Below, in pieces: positions 1 to 11,082 of a DNA stretch of 64,000 nt. The stretch lies in the NCBI GenBank assembly GCA_964036045.1, contig OZ038402.1:318001-382000 (forward strand), in the 5' to 3' direction. The stretch is from Eutreptiella sp. 'Long Island Sound 2002' (Eukaryota; Euglenozoa; Euglenophyceae; Eutreptiales; Eutreptiaceae). The position numbers were made by a program, and so were the translations under genes. Below the pieces are notes generated by a model, which searched no databases, was not told the origin of the DNA, and was given only the letters and a program-made list of their open reading frames with translations. The stretch's first letter is position 1. The number at the start of each line of letters is the position of its first letter.

Positions 1-764
1 ACCAGTTTCTGGTTTCCGTATGAGTCCACAACATAGTAATCTGAGGAAAAGAATGTGATTGGGGTTTTGCACCGTGTGAGGTGAGGTATGTGTATGTATT
101 TGGTCACACCAACCGGCTATAAGAACAAAGAACCTTTGCTTTTGGAGCAAGGGCCGCTGATTTCAAAGGCTTTTGGAGCAAGGCCCACCCTTTTAAAAAC
201 CTTTGGGCGCAAAGCCCATGACTCTGAAAGGCGTTTGCAGAAAGGCCCATTGGTTACCCGCTTGGTACCCACGGGGTACCCCCTCGGTGCCCACTGTGTG
301 CCTGCTTGGTGCCCACTACGGACCTTGTGGGCCATTGGGTGCCCCCCTGCTGCGTGAAGATAACATAGAGACCCAAAAACTGGTGCTGCAAGTGCCCAAC
401 ACTGATGGCACACTTAACAACATGAACCACATATGTAATGGAAGCAACACATACTATGGTGAGCGAGTGCCCTTCGTTGAAGGGTCCTGAAAGGTTTTCC
501 CCTCATTGGAGCCAAAAGGGTGGGCAGTATGCATGATAGTGTACGACCAACGTCAAAAAGTAACTCCCAATCAACCCTTCCTCGTTGGCACTCCTTGACC
601 GCCTTCGATACTTCTTTTGCTTTTGTATACACCGCATCCAGAACCTAGTTCCAACGAAGGAGAGCACATGGTAGGCAACCCCATGCATGAAAGAGGTTTG
701 TTTTGCATCTAGCATATTGACGAAGCTTGCATGATTGCAACTCCCTACAACATATGGCTGCACA
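1..764. other. Unassigned region, no recognised gene
   Basis: I recognise no gene here. Short direct repeats are visible, for example a TTTGGAGCAAGG word at about 141 and 172, and a GGTRCCCAC-like word repeated at about 265-330. Minus-strand frames at 414-632 and 503-763 look weakly protein-like (Lys/Arg-rich stretches), but no family, start or splice structure is convincing. Confidence 0.4.
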
Positions 765-939
765 CCTCCCTATACGAGGGCAAATTGGCAAACGTCGAAT
801 GGCGAGGCTGACGGCTATCCACATTGGGGGTTAGTGAGCTGGCCAATGCTCGCAAGTTGGAGATCTCCTCCACAAACTTCGGTTGCGGACCCCAGCAATG
901 GGGAATAAACCACTCCATAAAGGCCACAACGCACCGAAT
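765..939 (-). CDS. Possible exon of a spliced minus-strand gene
   Basis: An open minus-strand frame begins just after a good acceptor (TTGTTTTTTAG at 950-940) and runs to about 765, encoding a peptide with Trp, Cys and Pro residues (WFIPHCWGPQPKFVEEI). It is downstream of, and on the same strand as, the Myb/SANT exons at 1053-1853, so it could be a later exon of that gene. I do not recognise the domain. No clean donor is visible (GTGTGC at about 770 is the best). This is inference from splice-site appearance and open frame only. Confidence 0.22.
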
Positions 940-1052
940 CTAAAAAACAAAGGAGCAATGGCTTAAATTTGCCTCATCATAGCACCATGGTCATTTTAAT
1001 GTTTTTTTATCGGACAATTCAGCTGTATAGAAAATCCCTTGCATCTCGGTAC

Positions 1053-1853
1053 CTAAATTTGCCGGTCCGCTTCATGCCAAACACACGAAACCCTACAACT
1101 GTACGAATTTGACCAACAAGCGTGTGGTAAAGACGAATGGCAAACCTGGCTGGCTGCATGCCCGGCAGTGCAATTGGAACCAATACTCTCCGCAAGGGTT
1201 TGCATATGTGTTACGTCAAGCAACGTTCTAAGCGGCGCCAATTGGTTATTCTTGCCAAGGCGCTCCAAACACTTTTTGACCCCTTGAGAAGTACTCCTCG
1301 CAGTAGATTCTCTACTTCGTCTCTTCCTTCCGGGACGAAATCCTCCAATTTTCCAGAATTTGTATTGCTCACTAAGCCATTGCAGCAAGGTGCCAGCCGT
1401 TGGCAATGTACAATCATACAAACCTGCAACACAAAAAAATGCCCAAAAGGATTTGCAAGTCTTAGCACCGTGACATTTGGTAAGCGTCAATGCCTTACAT
1501 GGAGAACCATAGGCGGGTATTCTGCTACACATTCGAACAGCTTCAAGCCCGTATAACCAATTTGGATGCGCTTGAAACCTGCATCTTCATCTAAATATCG
1601 CATGGACAGAACACTATAATATTGGTACCAACGGTCATACCTGTCAATCCTGTTCGCTCCCTCAATGTGTTCCACCGCTTTTGTAAGCTTGCAAATGTCT
1701 TTGCCTCCAACAATTCATTGTCTTGACACTTGGACCATTGCAAACCAAAAGTGTGTACGTGCCGGTACAATGCAGCATCCTCCTCGGGGGTCCACTGCAC
1801 TCGATGCCGCTTCAAAGGTCGTGAAGAAGCAGACATGAGTTGCATCAAAGGCT
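1053..1853 (-). CDS. Myb/SANT-domain protein, two-exon model
   Basis: Exon 1 (about 1853-1641, minus strand) follows an acceptor-like ATCTGCTTAG and contains ATG at 1845. It encodes a Myb/SANT repeat with the regularly spaced tryptophans seen in WTPEEDAALY, FGLQWSK and LQKRWNTL. It ends at a strong donor, ACAG/GTATGA at 1641/1640. A 217-bp intron ends at TTTGTGTTGCAG (1424). Joining there keeps phase (G/GT, Gly) and continues into a basic segment (GRKRRSRE) and then a stop at about 1053; a further donor (GAC/GTAACA near 1217) is possible. Myb/SANT domains bind DNA or histone tails and occur in transcription factors, chromatin proteins and the accessory protein of PIF/Harbinger transposons. 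I see no transposase beside it. Upstream exons were not found. Confidence 0.5.
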
Positions 1854-1859
1854 AAGCAG

Positions 1860-3167
1860 ATACATAGTACACAGCTTTACGAAGAGGCACACCATTGGCC
1901 ACAACTAGACACAATGTAGAACTACCTTTGCATACTTTTGCTCACGTTACCAATTGGGACACTCCACATTATGGCGGGTTACACTACCAGAGACTCAAAA
2001 AGCTGAGTAATTTGTTAGGGCAAATCATCGTCCTCAACCGGCATTGTGGCAGTCCATGATATTGCTATGTTGCTGCAGCTCAGGGTTGCCGGGGTAAACA
2101 GAAGCCAAAAATGGGCAATTGTTGTTTGTTCGTTTTCGGTTGGCCGTGAAAAACACCACAAGAAATGTGCAAGCCAAAGAGTGCATACTTGTGATAGCGA
2201 TATTAAGAAACCCCCCGAGAAGAATGTGCGCGTTGTGTTGACAGCCTATGTGAGATTTCTGCTTTTGTTGATCCATGTGTGTCCCATTTTTGTCTATGGG
2301 AACGCACCATGCCGTGCCTCACCCGAAACCAGAAACCTTTGATACGGGAGCCGTGCAAAAAAAACCTCGTATCACCAATATCCACAGGACCACTAAGAAC
2401 ACCAATTTCTTTCATTATTGTCCACATATTGCAAGGCACATACATGCATGGTGACAAAAGCAAGAATGCCCAACCTCATATAGTGCAATGTACAAGGATA
2501 AATGCTTTGTTGGTTCTCCCCAATTCGGCGAACCAGACCCCGAAGATGTCAATTTTATGACCTGGACCCAGACAGGTCTTTGGAAGTGTTGGGGGGGGGG
2601 GGGTCAGTTTGCGGTGTTTTCTTTTTTCATGTGGATACTTGCCCCGAACAAAAGCTTGATCAGTAAAAACAATATGCCAATCTGCCAATCAATGTACAAA
2701 GAAAAGGTATTATGCAGTGTCCCAAGGTAAGTGACGTCTCCAACTCAGTTGACCCACAATATATTGGCAAAATGAGGCGGAAATCTAGTGTTTTGGTGGC
2801 CCTACTCTGCACTGCTTTGCATTGTACACACACTGTACCCTGTATCCTGAACACTGGCACTGACACATGCAAATCCAATATCCAAGAGTGCACCGCTCCA
2901 CTTACTGTTATTTGCGTCTGGGGCAGCTCAGGCCCATGATGTGAGCGATACATATGCTCGCGCCTAACGCTTGGCGCCAAAGTAGACATGGACCTCTGGT
3001 GCACTCGAGTCTCATCAGGCTCAGGCAGGTTAGAATACATCAAGTTGGCTGTGGGAGAATGCAGCAGGTGGGTAGCGTGTATCTCAGGAACTGACACTGT
3101 CACTGTCACTGTAGCCGTCACTGTCACCGCTACTTCTCGTGCCCCCCCACCCCCTCACTCCGCCAAA
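1860..3167. other. Unassigned region with low-complexity tracts
   Basis: No gene is recognised. A 13-base G run lies at 2591-2603, and short ACTGTC-type repeats lie at about 3090-3130. Minus-strand frames at 2203-2463 and 2476-2688 have an amino-acid mix that could be exonic (for example KIDIFGVWFAELGRTNK), but no family or splice structure could be fixed. Confidence 0.35.
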
Positions 3168-3372
3168 GTGGCGACACACGCCCCCTCCTTCCATACGACA
3201 AGTCTTGTCTACTACACAAACAAAAAGACTTGTGCAGCAATACGCAAACTCGTCAACCAAGAACGGACATCAATAACGGGTCAACATGACGGAACGCCAT
3301 CACATGAAAACTTACAAACGGGTGGGGGTACCACAACAGATGGGTAGAACAGGGTCTTGCATCCTGAATCCG
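3168..3372. repeat. Direct repeat copy 1 (~205 bp)
   Basis: This segment matches 3821-4032 in the same orientation over its whole length, with scattered substitutions and small indels. Both copies run from AGTGGCRACAC to GTCTTGCATCC-GAATCCG, and both contain an internal inverted repeat around ACAAGTCTTGT / AAGACTTGT. The 650-bp spacing and absence of TG...CA ends argue against a simple LTR pair. Confidence 0.7.
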
Positions 3373-3820
3373 ACCTTAACCGTATGAGATTGTTGCCCGT
3401 GAGACAAGAATGGGGCGAAGCAGCAAGTGCACTTCAGATCTCATTACTCCATGATAGCCAAGATGCGGTGGTAACGGTTAATAGATCACACATCGCAAGG
3501 CTCAGGTAACATGGCGGTGATTGAGGTCCAACAACACCAAGAACGCAAATATGTACGATATGCAACTCAAACCACCCCATCTAAAACCCGCACCTGGAGC
3601 AACACCAAAATCCCCAACATGGCAGGCTCATCCAAACAAAAGTAATGTGCTTGTCCTTGCCATTGTGCATCAATATGCGAACATGCTGGATTCTCAGCGG
3701 GCAGAACAAACATGCCAGTGTATAAATTACATAACACGCCAAAAAAAGACCGAGGCATGGCACTACGCGCGGTGGAAGGGATGAGTGCAAACAGCAAGTC
3801 TCGGTAACCTCAGGAACAAA

Positions 3821-4032
3821 AGTGGCAACACGTGCCCGCTCCCTCCATAGGACAAGTCTTGTCTACTACACAAACAAAAAAACTTGTGCAACAAGACAGA
3901 CACATTTCTCAACCAAAAACGGACATCAACGACTAAGAGCAAAACATGACGGAATGCCCTCACATAAAAACGTACAAAGGGGTGGGGGTACCACAACAGA
4001 TCGGTAGAACAGGGTCTTGCATCCAGAATCCG
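3821..4032. repeat. Direct repeat copy 2 (~212 bp)
   Basis: This is the second copy of the repeat at 3168-3372. Its inverted-repeat core has decayed on one arm (AAAACTTGT instead of AAGACTTGT). Confidence 0.7.
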
Positions 4033-4238
4033 CCATTTGGGAAGGAATAAAGGAATGCATAGCTGCTGAAGTCCGCAGAAAAACTTGCAACGCGCGCTTG
4101 TTGCTTCCACGAAAAAATCCACTTCACTTGAGCCAGAAAATTGCCTCTACCACAATAAGCAGAGATGAGGCGCCTAGCAGCGGACATGCAAAACTCCAAG
4201 GGAAAAACGTGCCAGGAAGGAGAAGTGGGTAGCAAAAG

Positions 4239-4492
4239 TCTGCTTAAGGTGCGCAACCCGCGAGCGAGCCCATTCCTTCTTTCTCTCCTTAGCCTTCGCT
4301 CGCTTTGCCAGTTGAGGCCGGTCTTTGGCTTTCTTGGCCACAGTTTTCTTCTTCTTCTGTGCAGCTTTTTTGTCTGAAAAAAAAAAGGCAAATCAAGAAA
4401 TCGGCGAAGAAACCATGCCCATAGCGGAAGAGCTGCGCAGAAAACGACACATAGCTTTACCACATACCTTCCTTCTTGCTCAGCATGGCATG
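4239..4492 (-). repeat. Duplicated exon-intron-exon module, copy 1
   Basis: This copy is about 254 bp and near-identical to 4619-4863. On the minus strand it contains the end of an exon (GAAGGAAG), a donor GTATGT at 4467, a 94-bp intron with a T-rich acceptor ending CAG at 4374, and the start of a Lys-rich exon. The duplication includes the intron, so it arose at DNA level, not by retroposition. Confidence 0.65.
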
Positions 4493-5353
4493 CTTCTTCG
4501 GCTTGCTTTTTAGCCCAGTCAATGTGCTGCTGGCTAATCCACACATCTTGCTCCCTCATAGCCACCCTTTCGCGTGCCGCATGGAAAGCCCTGCGAAATC
4601 ACCTGAGATTTGCTTCGGTCTGCTTCAGGTGCGCAACCCGCGAGCGAGCCCATTCCTTCTTCCTCTCCTTAGCCTTGTCTCGCTTTGCCAGTTCAGCCCG
4701 CTCTTTGGCTTTCTTGGCTGCAGTCTTCTTCTTCTTCTGAGCAGCTTTCTTGTCTAGAACAAAAAAGAGGCAAATCAAGAAATCGGCGAAGAAACCATGC
4801 CAATAGCGGAAGAGCTGCGCAGAAAACGACACATTGGTTCACCACATACCTTCCTTTTTGCTCGGGCTGGCCAGCTTCTTGCATTTGGTGCCATCTTTCT
4901 TGGTCTTTCCTAAGAGGTTGTTTTGAAGCTCAATGAGGGTTGGTTTGAAGAAATGTCATGTTGCGCAGCACACACGGGCTATGACGGGCCTAGAAAATCG
5001 TTGCACGCATACGAGAGTCACGTGAGTCTGGGTCCTCTCCAGGTTTCTCACTTGCGCCATCAGACCTGGGTGCATTGTTTGTGGAACCTAAAGAGTGATG
5101 CACTCTTTGAAAGGACCCAGGACCAAGGCATCACAAATGCTGTGATGCCACTACGGCAATGACGCAGGCAACTACCTCAAGCAAATGCGTAACATTTGTG
5201 GGCATCATACCCCGCCGATGCGTCTTGAACTTCTTCCTGCCAGGCAACCATTCGGCATCCTCCTCTGCCTTCTTTGCCTTCCTTCCACTCTTCTTCCTCC
5301 CTACATGATCGGGTAACCAGGCACACATTGGTCCCACCGAAATAGACTCCATT
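4240..5353 (-). CDS. Lys-rich spliced gene (partial exon model)
   Basis: Minus-strand exons with canonical borders include 5353-5211 (acceptor TTTTGCTCAG, donor GTATGA), encoding an AT-hook-like basic run GRKKSGRKAKK; 4909-4850 (acceptor ACCTCTTAG, donor GTATGT); 4753-4603 (acceptor TTCTAG, possible donor GTGATT); an exon ending at 4468; and one starting at 4373. The 4753 and 4373 exons encode near-identical Lys/Ala/Glu-rich helices (KKAKERAELAKRDKAKERKK), likely coiled coil or nucleic-acid binding. The protein looks nuclear and basic, but I do not recognise the family. The first and last exons are not identified. A frame at 5370-5684 may be a further upstream exon. The order 5353 to 4373 is inferred. 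Confidence 0.38.
4619..4863 (-). repeat. Duplicated exon-intron-exon module, copy 2
   Basis: Tandem partner of 4239-4492, offset by 380 bp. The intron (donor GTATGT 4849, acceptor TTCTAG ending 4754, 96 bp) matches the 94-bp intron of copy 1. Both encode the same Lys/Ala/Glu-rich stretch. Confidence 0.65.
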
Positions 5354-5729
5354 CTGAGCAAAATCCGCATCATGCAGTTACCGAGACTATTCCGGATGCC
5401 CACCAGCACACCAAACCAAATGGTAAGCATGTGAACCGTTGTTTGGCGTCCAGACAATAGCAGCGGATACCTTTCACGGCCGATGTGGGTCTGTTTGATT
5501 GTAGCAAGGATTCCAAACTCCATTGCTTGTAGGCAAGGTCGCCTTCATTATCTAGCAAGCGAGAAAGGTTGAAGACATGAGTGGTGCGGATTGCAATCTT
5601 CCACAAGAGTGGCCAACAGCAGACAGTTACACGCTCTGTTACAAACGGCTTGTCACAAATTCTAGGCCACCACCAAGGTGACATCAGGGGTTATGGTTGA
5701 AGGATGTACGACAAAGCCAGAAGATATAC

Positions 5730-6090
5730 CTGCCTCTTGGGGTCCAAGAGTTGCCAGCCTCGCCTCCTCCTCCCCTCCAGCGGCCTCATGATCACCGCCC
5801 TCCGCAACATATGCATAAGGGTTGTAAGCATACTCCCAGTCAACTTCTTCGTCGGCAGCAGCAGCAAGCTCTCCATCACCTTCCCAAGCGGCATCTGCAT
5901 GGATGTTTGCCTCACCATGTGCATCCCCATCCCAATTGGCTTCTTCATCCACTGGCGCATCAGGAGCGTCGTAGTCCCCGTCGCAATCTGCTTCCTCAGG
6001 GACTTTTTTTTTTGGGCATGGCGGTTTCCCGCCCAAAGTGTAGCAACAAACTGAGTTCAGTGCTGGGTGGGTGGCAGTGACATAGGGGTC
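5730..6090 (-). CDS. Acidic exon of a spliced minus-strand gene
   Basis: An open minus-strand frame encodes a strongly acidic, Asp/Glu/Ala/Gly-rich peptide (for example DGDYDAPDAPVDEEANWDGD) and ends at a convincing donor, GAGGCAG/GTATATC at 5730/5729. The upstream border is uncertain. Its position between the basic exons at 4.2-5.35 kb and the acidic exon at 6557-6800, all on one strand, suggests a single gene with charge-segregated segments, but this is inference. No domain is recognised. Confidence 0.35.
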
Positions 6091-6556
6091 TCCCATGCAA
6101 ATCCGCCATTTCCCTAATTTACAGAGTAAATGAACACTGAAGTGCAGGATGAAGAGACTGAGTATCTGAAATCCTGCCCTGAAAAGTCAAAGGTGCAATG
6201 CACTGCCCTAATGGCACCAGAGGCTTGCAAAATTTCCAGGAGGCCACATGGTGGCTGGCTGCCGGGACCTGAAATCTCAGTCAGAAACAAACCTGCTGCT
6301 CAGGAGTGAAAATGATTGTGTCCATGTAAGTTGTGTAAAGAATGTGGGTTTATGGTCACTGAAGTTGTTTCAGTGTTTATTGAGGTGATTGCTGTGTGTT
6401 CGAGTGATGCAGACTGCTTGATTGATTGGGATTGGAAGCTCATGGCTGTCTAAAAATAAAAAATAAAAGGAAAAATGGCGTACAAAAATTCTGACCTCTA
6501 AACCCTGCAGCAAGCGAAGCACTGGACCAAAAACAGTGAAGATGGTGAGTCCTTAC

Positions 6557-6800
6557 TTTGGCAAAGTGAACTTGAATCTTCGAAGTAGTAGGTCTGCATG
6601 TCTGGCTGAATACGGGATGGTTTCTTTCATCTGATCATTGGTATATTCGAAAGCACTTAAGAGAGTAGCTTTATGGGGGCTGCTCAATGCTTCCTCAGGG
6701 ACTTGAGCATTTGGCTCCCCTTTGCCTTCCCCGTCGTTATGCGTATCACCGTCTCCATCACAAGCTCCGGCCCCACCTCGGAGTGCTGCCCCATCCGCCT
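6557..6800 (-). CDS. Second acidic exon with conserved-looking tail
   Basis: This 244-nt minus-strand exon lies between an acceptor (CTTGCCCCCATAG ending 6801) and a near-consensus donor (CCAAA/GTAAGG at 6557/6556). It starts acidic (GDGDTHNDGEGKGEP), continues through PEEAL and ends in a mixed hydrophobic/basic segment (SARHADLLLRRFKFTLPK). It shares an AAGTCCCTGAGGAAGC stretch with the acidic exon at 5730-6090, hinting at duplicated modules. Function unknown. Confidence 0.38.
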
Positions 6801-7695
6801 CTATGGGGGCAAGGTGTGGAATGATGGGACTCGGACTGTTGCAAAGTGTGACATTACAGATGTCCTATGGTGTCAACCATATTGTCTTCCTCTCCTGACT
6901 GGGAGACCCAATCAAGAGGACAACGTGGACAACATGCGCACAACGTTTCTCGTCTCAAAGGTTGGCTCGGATTATTGGGCAAGGGAAAAATTCACTCAAT
7001 CCATCCAAGAACCTTAACCTAACCCTAACCTCAACCTAAAGAAATTCAATCTACAACATGCTACCTGCAGCAATAGCATCTTCATTCACCGTAGATGGGA
7101 TTACTCCGTCACCCCGGAGGAGCTTTAATGCCCCTTGCACTGCTGGGTCACCTATAATACCGGAAAGCAAGAAGAAAATGAAGAGAAAAATGGTGAAACA
7201 TACAGCTTGAAGATGATCGAAGGTTTCGTGAGAGGCCAACAATCTCATTAGCAACGACAAGCCACAAAAAGCAACAGTTGTGTGGCCAACATCCTATTTG
7301 AAAGTCGAATCATTGTTTTTGCATACTGACAAGCATGTCAAATGCTAGGTTTGCTCAACTTGGGTCCCATGACACCTGAGTTCAATGAATTCTTAGCAAA
7401 AGTGTATAGCCAAAATTCGGGATACGTAAATCAACAGTGTTGTAGTGCCCATTAGGACATTTGACAACGAATCTGGTACGGAAGGTGGATGGGGTGCCAA
7501 TGACAAGCTAAAAGAAGGTGCAAATACCACGGTCAAGGTCGCCCTGCGCAATGACACCAGATTTCACATCAGCGGCCACAAGCTTCGCCCTAATGTCAAC
7601 CGGTGTCTCTTTAAACCCTGCAAATAAAGTGCATCACACAAAAGGAGATGTCCGATATTGACAAGGACTCGTACCGGTTTCGTTCTGACGCATAC
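6801..7695. other. Unassigned intergenic or intronic DNA
   Basis: No gene is supported. A short degenerate telomere-like patch (CCTAACCCTAACCTCAACC) is at about 7014-7036. The segment may be intron between the exons at 7696-7827 and 6557-6800. Confidence 0.35.
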
Positions 7696-7827
7696 CGTTT
7701 GAATGCATGGCGAACTTCATGTGGCTTGCTGTTGCTCCTTTCGACTTGAAAGTTTGTTTGCACTTCAAGCAAGTGAAGGCATGCAGCTGGCCCTTGCCTG
7801 GAGGCATTGCAACAAAAGACGAGAACA
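7696..7827 (-). CDS. C2H2 zinc-finger exon
   Basis: A 132-nt minus-strand exon is flanked by acceptor CTGTTTTCTGCAG (ending 7828) and donor AACG/GTATGC (7696/7695). It encodes one classical C2H2 zinc finger: FTCLKC, twelve residues, then HMKFAMH (Cys-X2-Cys-X12-His-X5-His), a spacing typical of single-finger DNA/RNA-binding proteins. The exon length is a multiple of three. Neighbouring exons are not identified; the nearest same-strand exon downstream is 6557-6800. The finger assignment rests on visible Cys/His spacing; the exon limits are inferred from splice signals. Confidence 0.5.
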
Positions 7828-9494
7828 CTGCAGAAAACAGTAGGCATGGAAAAAATGACTTAGTTTTAGTGACAACATTGTTCCAACGTGTACATCGGTC
7901 ACCACAGCCCCTGCTTCAATGGCTCCTTGGACCCATGAACAGGCTAGCCATCCGACACCATGTGCTCCTGTGGGATCCACACCTTACCAACACAGGACCA
8001 CTTCCAGTGATTCGCCTCGCTGTACCGCCCCCTACCTACACCATCACACGCACGACCGCACTATGCCCCGCTCCCGGACCGCGTGGTATGGGAGTGAGTG
8101 AGGTGCGCCACAGCCTGAATTCCCCAGTGGGAGGCACTCCGTGGGCCCCTAAGGCCCTCTTCACATCGGGAAGGCAAGCCCCCCCCCCCCCCGTGTCCAG
8201 GAACCAGCAATGTTCGACCGCGACCAACACACATGAAATGTGGTCCCACATCCACCATGAAAACCCCAGTACCCTGGCAAAAAAAGGTGATGTGGATGTA
8301 CTTGGCCTCTAACCCAAGGGGCCCGGGACCCACAACCCGAAAAACGCAAATGCAATCCAATTCACGCTTCCATCAAATTGATGCCTCAATCAATCCTAGG
8401 AGATCCGGAGGGTAATCAAAGGTAGCAGAGTGCAACACATAGGATTTAGCATCGCGACCGGGATGGTTAGAGTAATGGCTACCACTGGCCAGGCCCTTCA
8501 TAACAAAGGCACAATGGGACGTGCTTCCACCACGGAGGATGCACTGCCATTTTCGCCTCGTCAATTTAGACAATTCCTCGGCACCAAGAAGGTCCGCAGG
8601 CGCCCAGGACACAAACACACCACATCTGCCACCCGAGATACCAGGTTCTGCCTGCTTGTTACCATGCGGGACGATGGACCACCAAATAATGGCTGTACCA
8701 CGCGGAATCCCATCCACACATCTCCATTTGCCCCAAAACTGCCCGTATCCCTCGGCCGTGCACGCACAGAAATCCCGTCCCAAAAAAATGAAAACATGAT
8801 GGTAAACATGGTGATGGTAAACATGTGGGGGTACTTGGGGGTGTCATGGCCGCCAATGATGAGATCCAGTTATGCAGCACAAATACACATGTTGGGGGGT
8901 TGGATGCACAAGGTGTGAAAGTGCATGTAGCTATGTGGTGTTAGCTGAAGCCGCGCAATGGACCTACTGGTGCGTATTGGTGCACATACAAAGGAAGGTT
9001 TCACAAGAAAGAAGAAACCTCAAGAAAGAACCCTGCGGGTGGGAGGAGGAGGGGAGCAAGGGGTTAGTGGGGGCACAAAGCAGACCCACCAATTGGGCCA
9101 TTACACAAAGCAATGGCAAAAAAATTTTGCAATGGGGTGCTTGCACATAATATTGCTTTGGTGAAGAGGGGAAAGGCACCTCAACGGCAACTAATTGTTT
9201 TTGAGACAAAGGGAGACCCGTGCAGCTTGGGAGTTGTTGTTCCTAAGACCTCTGTGCGGCTGTGCGGCTGTGTGTACTTCATATGCATAGCTTGTGCTTG
9301 GTGCGGGCTTTCCTGGGTGGTGTTGTGTAGGGCTGTTGGTGGGCACAAACTAGCTACCAGACGGGGTTTTGATTTCGGAGGTTTTTTTTCGGATGACCTA
9401 AATTAAGGGGGTAAAAATTCAAATTGCTCCTTAGAAATGAAGGAAAATTTTGGTATGAGGCCCCTTGCTGCTGCTTCCTAGTGGATGTTGAATG
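7828..9494. other. Unassigned region
   Basis: No gene is supported on either strand. A 14-base C run lies at about 8179-8192. Several overlapping short frames exist at 8.0-8.9 kb but none has recognisable domains or splice borders. Confidence 0.35.
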
Positions 9495-10135
9495 TGGATT
9501 CCGGATGGGCTCTGGATGGTTCCTGTTATTTCCTGGTGGGTGTGGATGCTTAGTGTTATTGCTTGGTGGGCTTTGGATGGTCACTCATATTTCCTGTTGG
9601 GCTTTGGATGGTTACTGTTACTTCTTGGTGGGCTCTAGGTTGCTGTTGTTATCTCCTGGTGGGCTCTGGATGGTTCTTGCTATTTCCTGTTGGGCTCTGG
9701 ATGGTTCCTCTAGTTTCCTGGTGGGCTTTGGATGGTTTCTGCTATTTCCTGGTGGGCTCTAGATGGTGGCTGTTATTTCCTGGTGGGCTCTGGATGGTTA
9801 TTGTTATGTCCGGGAGGGCTGCGGATGGTTCCTCTTGTTTCCGAGTGGGCTCTGGATGGTTGCTGTTATTTGTTGGTCGGCTCTGGATGATTGCTGTTAT
9901 TTCTTGGTGGGCTCTGGATGGTTACTGTGATTTCCTAGTGGGCTCTGGATGGTTATTGTTATTTCCTGGTGGGCTCTGGATGGTTACCGTTATTTCCGGG
10001 TGGGCTACCGATGGTTCCTCTTATTTCCTGGTGGGCTCTGAATGGTTGCTATTTCCTGGTGGGCTCTGGATGGTTGCTGCTATTTCTTGGTGGGCTCCGT
10101 ATGGTTGCTGTTATTTCCTGGTGGGGTTTAAGGGG
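9495..10135 (+). repeat. 30-bp minisatellite (about 20 copies)
   Basis: Tandem units of about 30 bp run with the core GGGCTCTGGATGG...TATTTCCTGGT. Because 30 is a multiple of three, all plus-strand copies stay in one frame and give a decapeptide-repeat open frame rich in Trp, Leu, Phe and Gly. Copies differ by point changes and a few indels. Repetition explains the open frame; no start or flanking coding sequence supports a gene. Confidence 0.85.
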
Positions 10136-10584
10136 TATGTGTGTCTGTGACTGACTGAAAAGGTCCCCCCTAATGGGGGGACCCATAGCATCCATGTCCT
10201 GGGGTGCATGCACATGCAAACATGCATATATCCGGTTGGCTTGGATCTCTTGCATGGCAGAAGGAGTCGTAAGAGACTCCAGCTCAACACACTGATACCC
10301 TAGACCTTGGCCCTCTCGCACAGCTGCAGGAGCCTGCTTGAGAATGCGCATGGTACTGTGACCACATCACCACCCTTCCACGGTACCGACAGTATGCTGG
10401 CATCGCTGGCATCCATCACCACCAAACATCCAGACACAATCTCTGTGTCAGGGTTTGCCGTAAGAGAAGAAAATCTCAAAGCGTCCAATACGCCCTACCT
10501 CACCAAAGGCCCTGCACTAAGAGACACGCACAACACAGTGTGGGCGCCGCGCCGGCTCTTAAACGCCCACATCCGTTGTTCAAG
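10136..10584. other. Unassigned, possibly 3' part of SAP gene
   Basis: This lies downstream (minus strand) of the SAP-domain frame. Minus-strand frames at 10300-10488 and 10049-10351 are open but unrecognised. An acceptor-like CTCTTAG near 10520 could start another exon. Confidence 0.25.
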
Positions 10585-10960
10585 GGTACAATTGCGAGAA
10601 GTGTGCGGTCACACGGGCCAGCAATGCAGGCTTGGTACCGCGCACTGAGAGACTATGGAGTCTGCAAATGGACTTCAATTCAACCACTGTCCACTCAATC
10701 ATTGTCCCTTGCTTCATGGCTTTGCACACCTCTCTGTCCACATCATATTGAAACTGCACTCTGGCACTGCCGTCACTGGCAGGGCGCTGAACCTGGGGGG
10801 GGGCAGGGTGTACATCTTGCTGCACTATCGGTTCCAAGGCAGGGGAGGGGGCGTCTACATCTTGATCAACATCACTAGCGTCACTTTCTGCATCCCCAAT
10901 GACGCCATATGTCTCCCAAATTCTATTGCCTTCGGCAGTGCACCTCGAAGAGAGGTTGAC
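10585..10960 (-). CDS. SAP-domain protein, C-terminal exon
   Basis: A minus-strand open frame shows an acidic/Pro-rich stretch (DAESDASDVDQDVDAP) followed by a SAP-like helix-extended-helix: WTVVELKSICRLHSL, then a Gly-containing turn (VRGTKPALLARV) and a second helix, ending at a stop near 10582. SAP domains bind AT-rich DNA or scaffold regions in nuclear proteins. The conserved Leu-Lys, Leu, Gly and Leu-X-X-Arg positions are present. The upstream border is probably an acceptor near 10960, after the TCTCTTCGAG segment. It is the last recognisable coding segment before the satellite region, on the same strand as the exons at 1-8 kb. Family assignment is from motif appearance only. Confidence 0.45.
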
Positions 10961-11082
10961 AGTCAGCCAATCAGTCCCTGAGCCAGCAAGCAGGCAGTCA
11001 GACAGATACACACAGTTTGGGTTTTTTGTCAGTGGCAGATGCGGCCCCAAGCAGCAGGGAGGCCCTTCGCCGCAATCCAAGT

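Noticed and set aside
9563-10150. 195-codon Trp/Leu/Gly-rich protein
   Set aside because: The open frame is explained by a 30-bp minisatellite.
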